A DNA stretch of 42,095 nucleotides from CAYRLZ01 sp964425275 (GTDB lineage: Bacteria; Hydrothermota; Tepidihabitantia; Tepidihabitantales; JBDRVQ01). The stretch spans positions 1 to 42,095 of the forward strand of contig CAYRLZ010000072.1 in assembly GCA_964425275.1 (NCBI GenBank), written 5' to 3'. Shown here piece after piece: positions 41,765 through 42,095 of the stretch (its first letter is position 1; each line of letters begins with the position of its first letter). A program made the translations under genes and the position numbers. The notes under the pieces are model-generated. The model did not search any database. It worked only from the letters and a program-made list of their open reading frames with translations, and was not told the DNA's origin.

Positions 41765-42055
41765 AAATGAGGCTAAGAAGGAGGTCCAGAGGAGGACACA
41801 GGGAAAGGCACAGGGAGAGACCAAGAGAGCCTATCAGGGGGAGATAAAGTAAGGCATTAAGAAAGGGTAAGAGAGAGGGCAAGAGTAAGAGGCAGGGAAA
41901 GGGGTTAGGTAAGGGATAGAGTAAAGGATAGAGTAAGAGACCCACTAAGGCATTAAGTAAGGCGCAGGGTAAGGCATCCAGGGGACGATACCCTAAAAGA
42001 AAGGAAAAATCCGATAAGTTCTGTAAAATCATAGGGTTAGAGGCAAAATCAGGCG
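41765..42055. repeat. 12-nt-periodic degenerate repeat tract, GTAAGGCATTAA type
   Basis: From about 41844 to 41985 the plus strand is a run of roughly 12 units of 12 nt with the form AAGTAAGGCATT, AGAGTAAGRGAT and AGGGTAAGGCAT; looser purine-rich units extend on both sides. The minus strand is open across it as a Leu/Pro-rich frame but has no start site. It differs in consensus from the tract at 16927-17160 but shares the 12-nt period. No gene is seen between 41718 and the window end. Confidence 0.65.
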
Positions 42056-42058
42056 ATA

Positions 42059-42085
42059 AAAAAGTTTCCCGAAAGGAAACTTTAT
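42059..42085 (-). terminator. terminator-like hairpin at the right edge
   Basis: Perfect 9-bp stem AAAGTTTCC (42061-42069) / GGAAACTTT (42075-42083), loop CGAAA. On the minus strand it ends in TTTTTT, so it probably terminates a minus-strand gene lying just beyond the window. Confidence 0.6.
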
Positions 42086-42095
42086 CCATTAGAAT

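Overview
The window (about 42 kb, A+T-rich, tightly packed) looks like a chromosomal contig from a poorly cultivated Gram-negative-type bacterium. My best guess is candidate phylum WOR-3 or a neighbour in the FCB-like group. This is inferred from six secreted proteins ending in Por/T9SS-like C-terminal sorting domains, CARDB/SBBP/NHL/FN3 repeat proteins, an Ino1-type inositol-phosphate synthase, and thiolase/DUF35 pairs. I have no database hit to confirm it. Promoters are unusually easy to read: TTGACt, a 16-17 bp spacer, TATAAT-like. Several housekeeping genes have the ATG only 5-7 nt after the -10 box, which implies leaderless mRNAs. Secreted-protein genes instead carry long leaders and strong AGGAGG sites.

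Layout. 1-8.9 kb: the end of an unknown gene, a secreted M14 carboxypeptidase, a small HARE-HTH protein, a probable selenoprotein (Omp28/thioredoxin-like, in-frame UGA at the first position of its CxxC motif, hairpin behind it) lying directly downstream of the tmRNA gene, lepB, a nitroreductase broken by TAA, then ino1-tmk and a CtpA-type S41 protease. 8.9-16.8 kb: three large exported beta-propeller or repeat proteins on the minus strand (SBBP/Kelch, CARDB, PQQ-like lipoprotein). 16.8-19.4 kb: a gene-poor scar with a 12-nt-periodic tract, an XRE helix-turn-helix remnant, a decayed IS256-like transposase and an IS110 transposase lacking both ends. 19.4-27.0 kb: an exported protein of 2284 aa with FN3, NHL, dockerin-like, cohesin-like and sorting modules, followed 10 nt later by a small exported cohesin-domain protein. 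27.0-28.0 kb: two orphan sorting-domain tails, a leaderless membrane coiled-coil gene, a frameshifted DUF5678 remnant and a second copy of a 19-bp repeat found upstream of the giant gene.

28.0-42.1 kb is mostly minus-strand metabolism. An apparent operon (37.45 to 29.39 kb) holds two thiolase-fold proteins, two zinc-ribbon/OB-fold DUF35 partners, a HIT protein, queA, murF and a carboxyltransferase fused to a biotin carrier. rarA follows with its own consensus promoter. Upstream lie a TtcA-like protein, a phosphohexomutase, a small exported protein, a LolA-like protein, a small membrane protein and a second, different 12-nt-periodic tract.

The most interesting items are the putative selenoprotein and its SECIS-like hairpin next to ssrA, the cohesin/dockerin gene pair, the strong ribosome-binding site inside the carboxyltransferase-biotin carrier fusion, the leaderless promoter pattern, the hairpin covering the ino1 ribosome-binding site, and the two 12-nt-periodic tracts.
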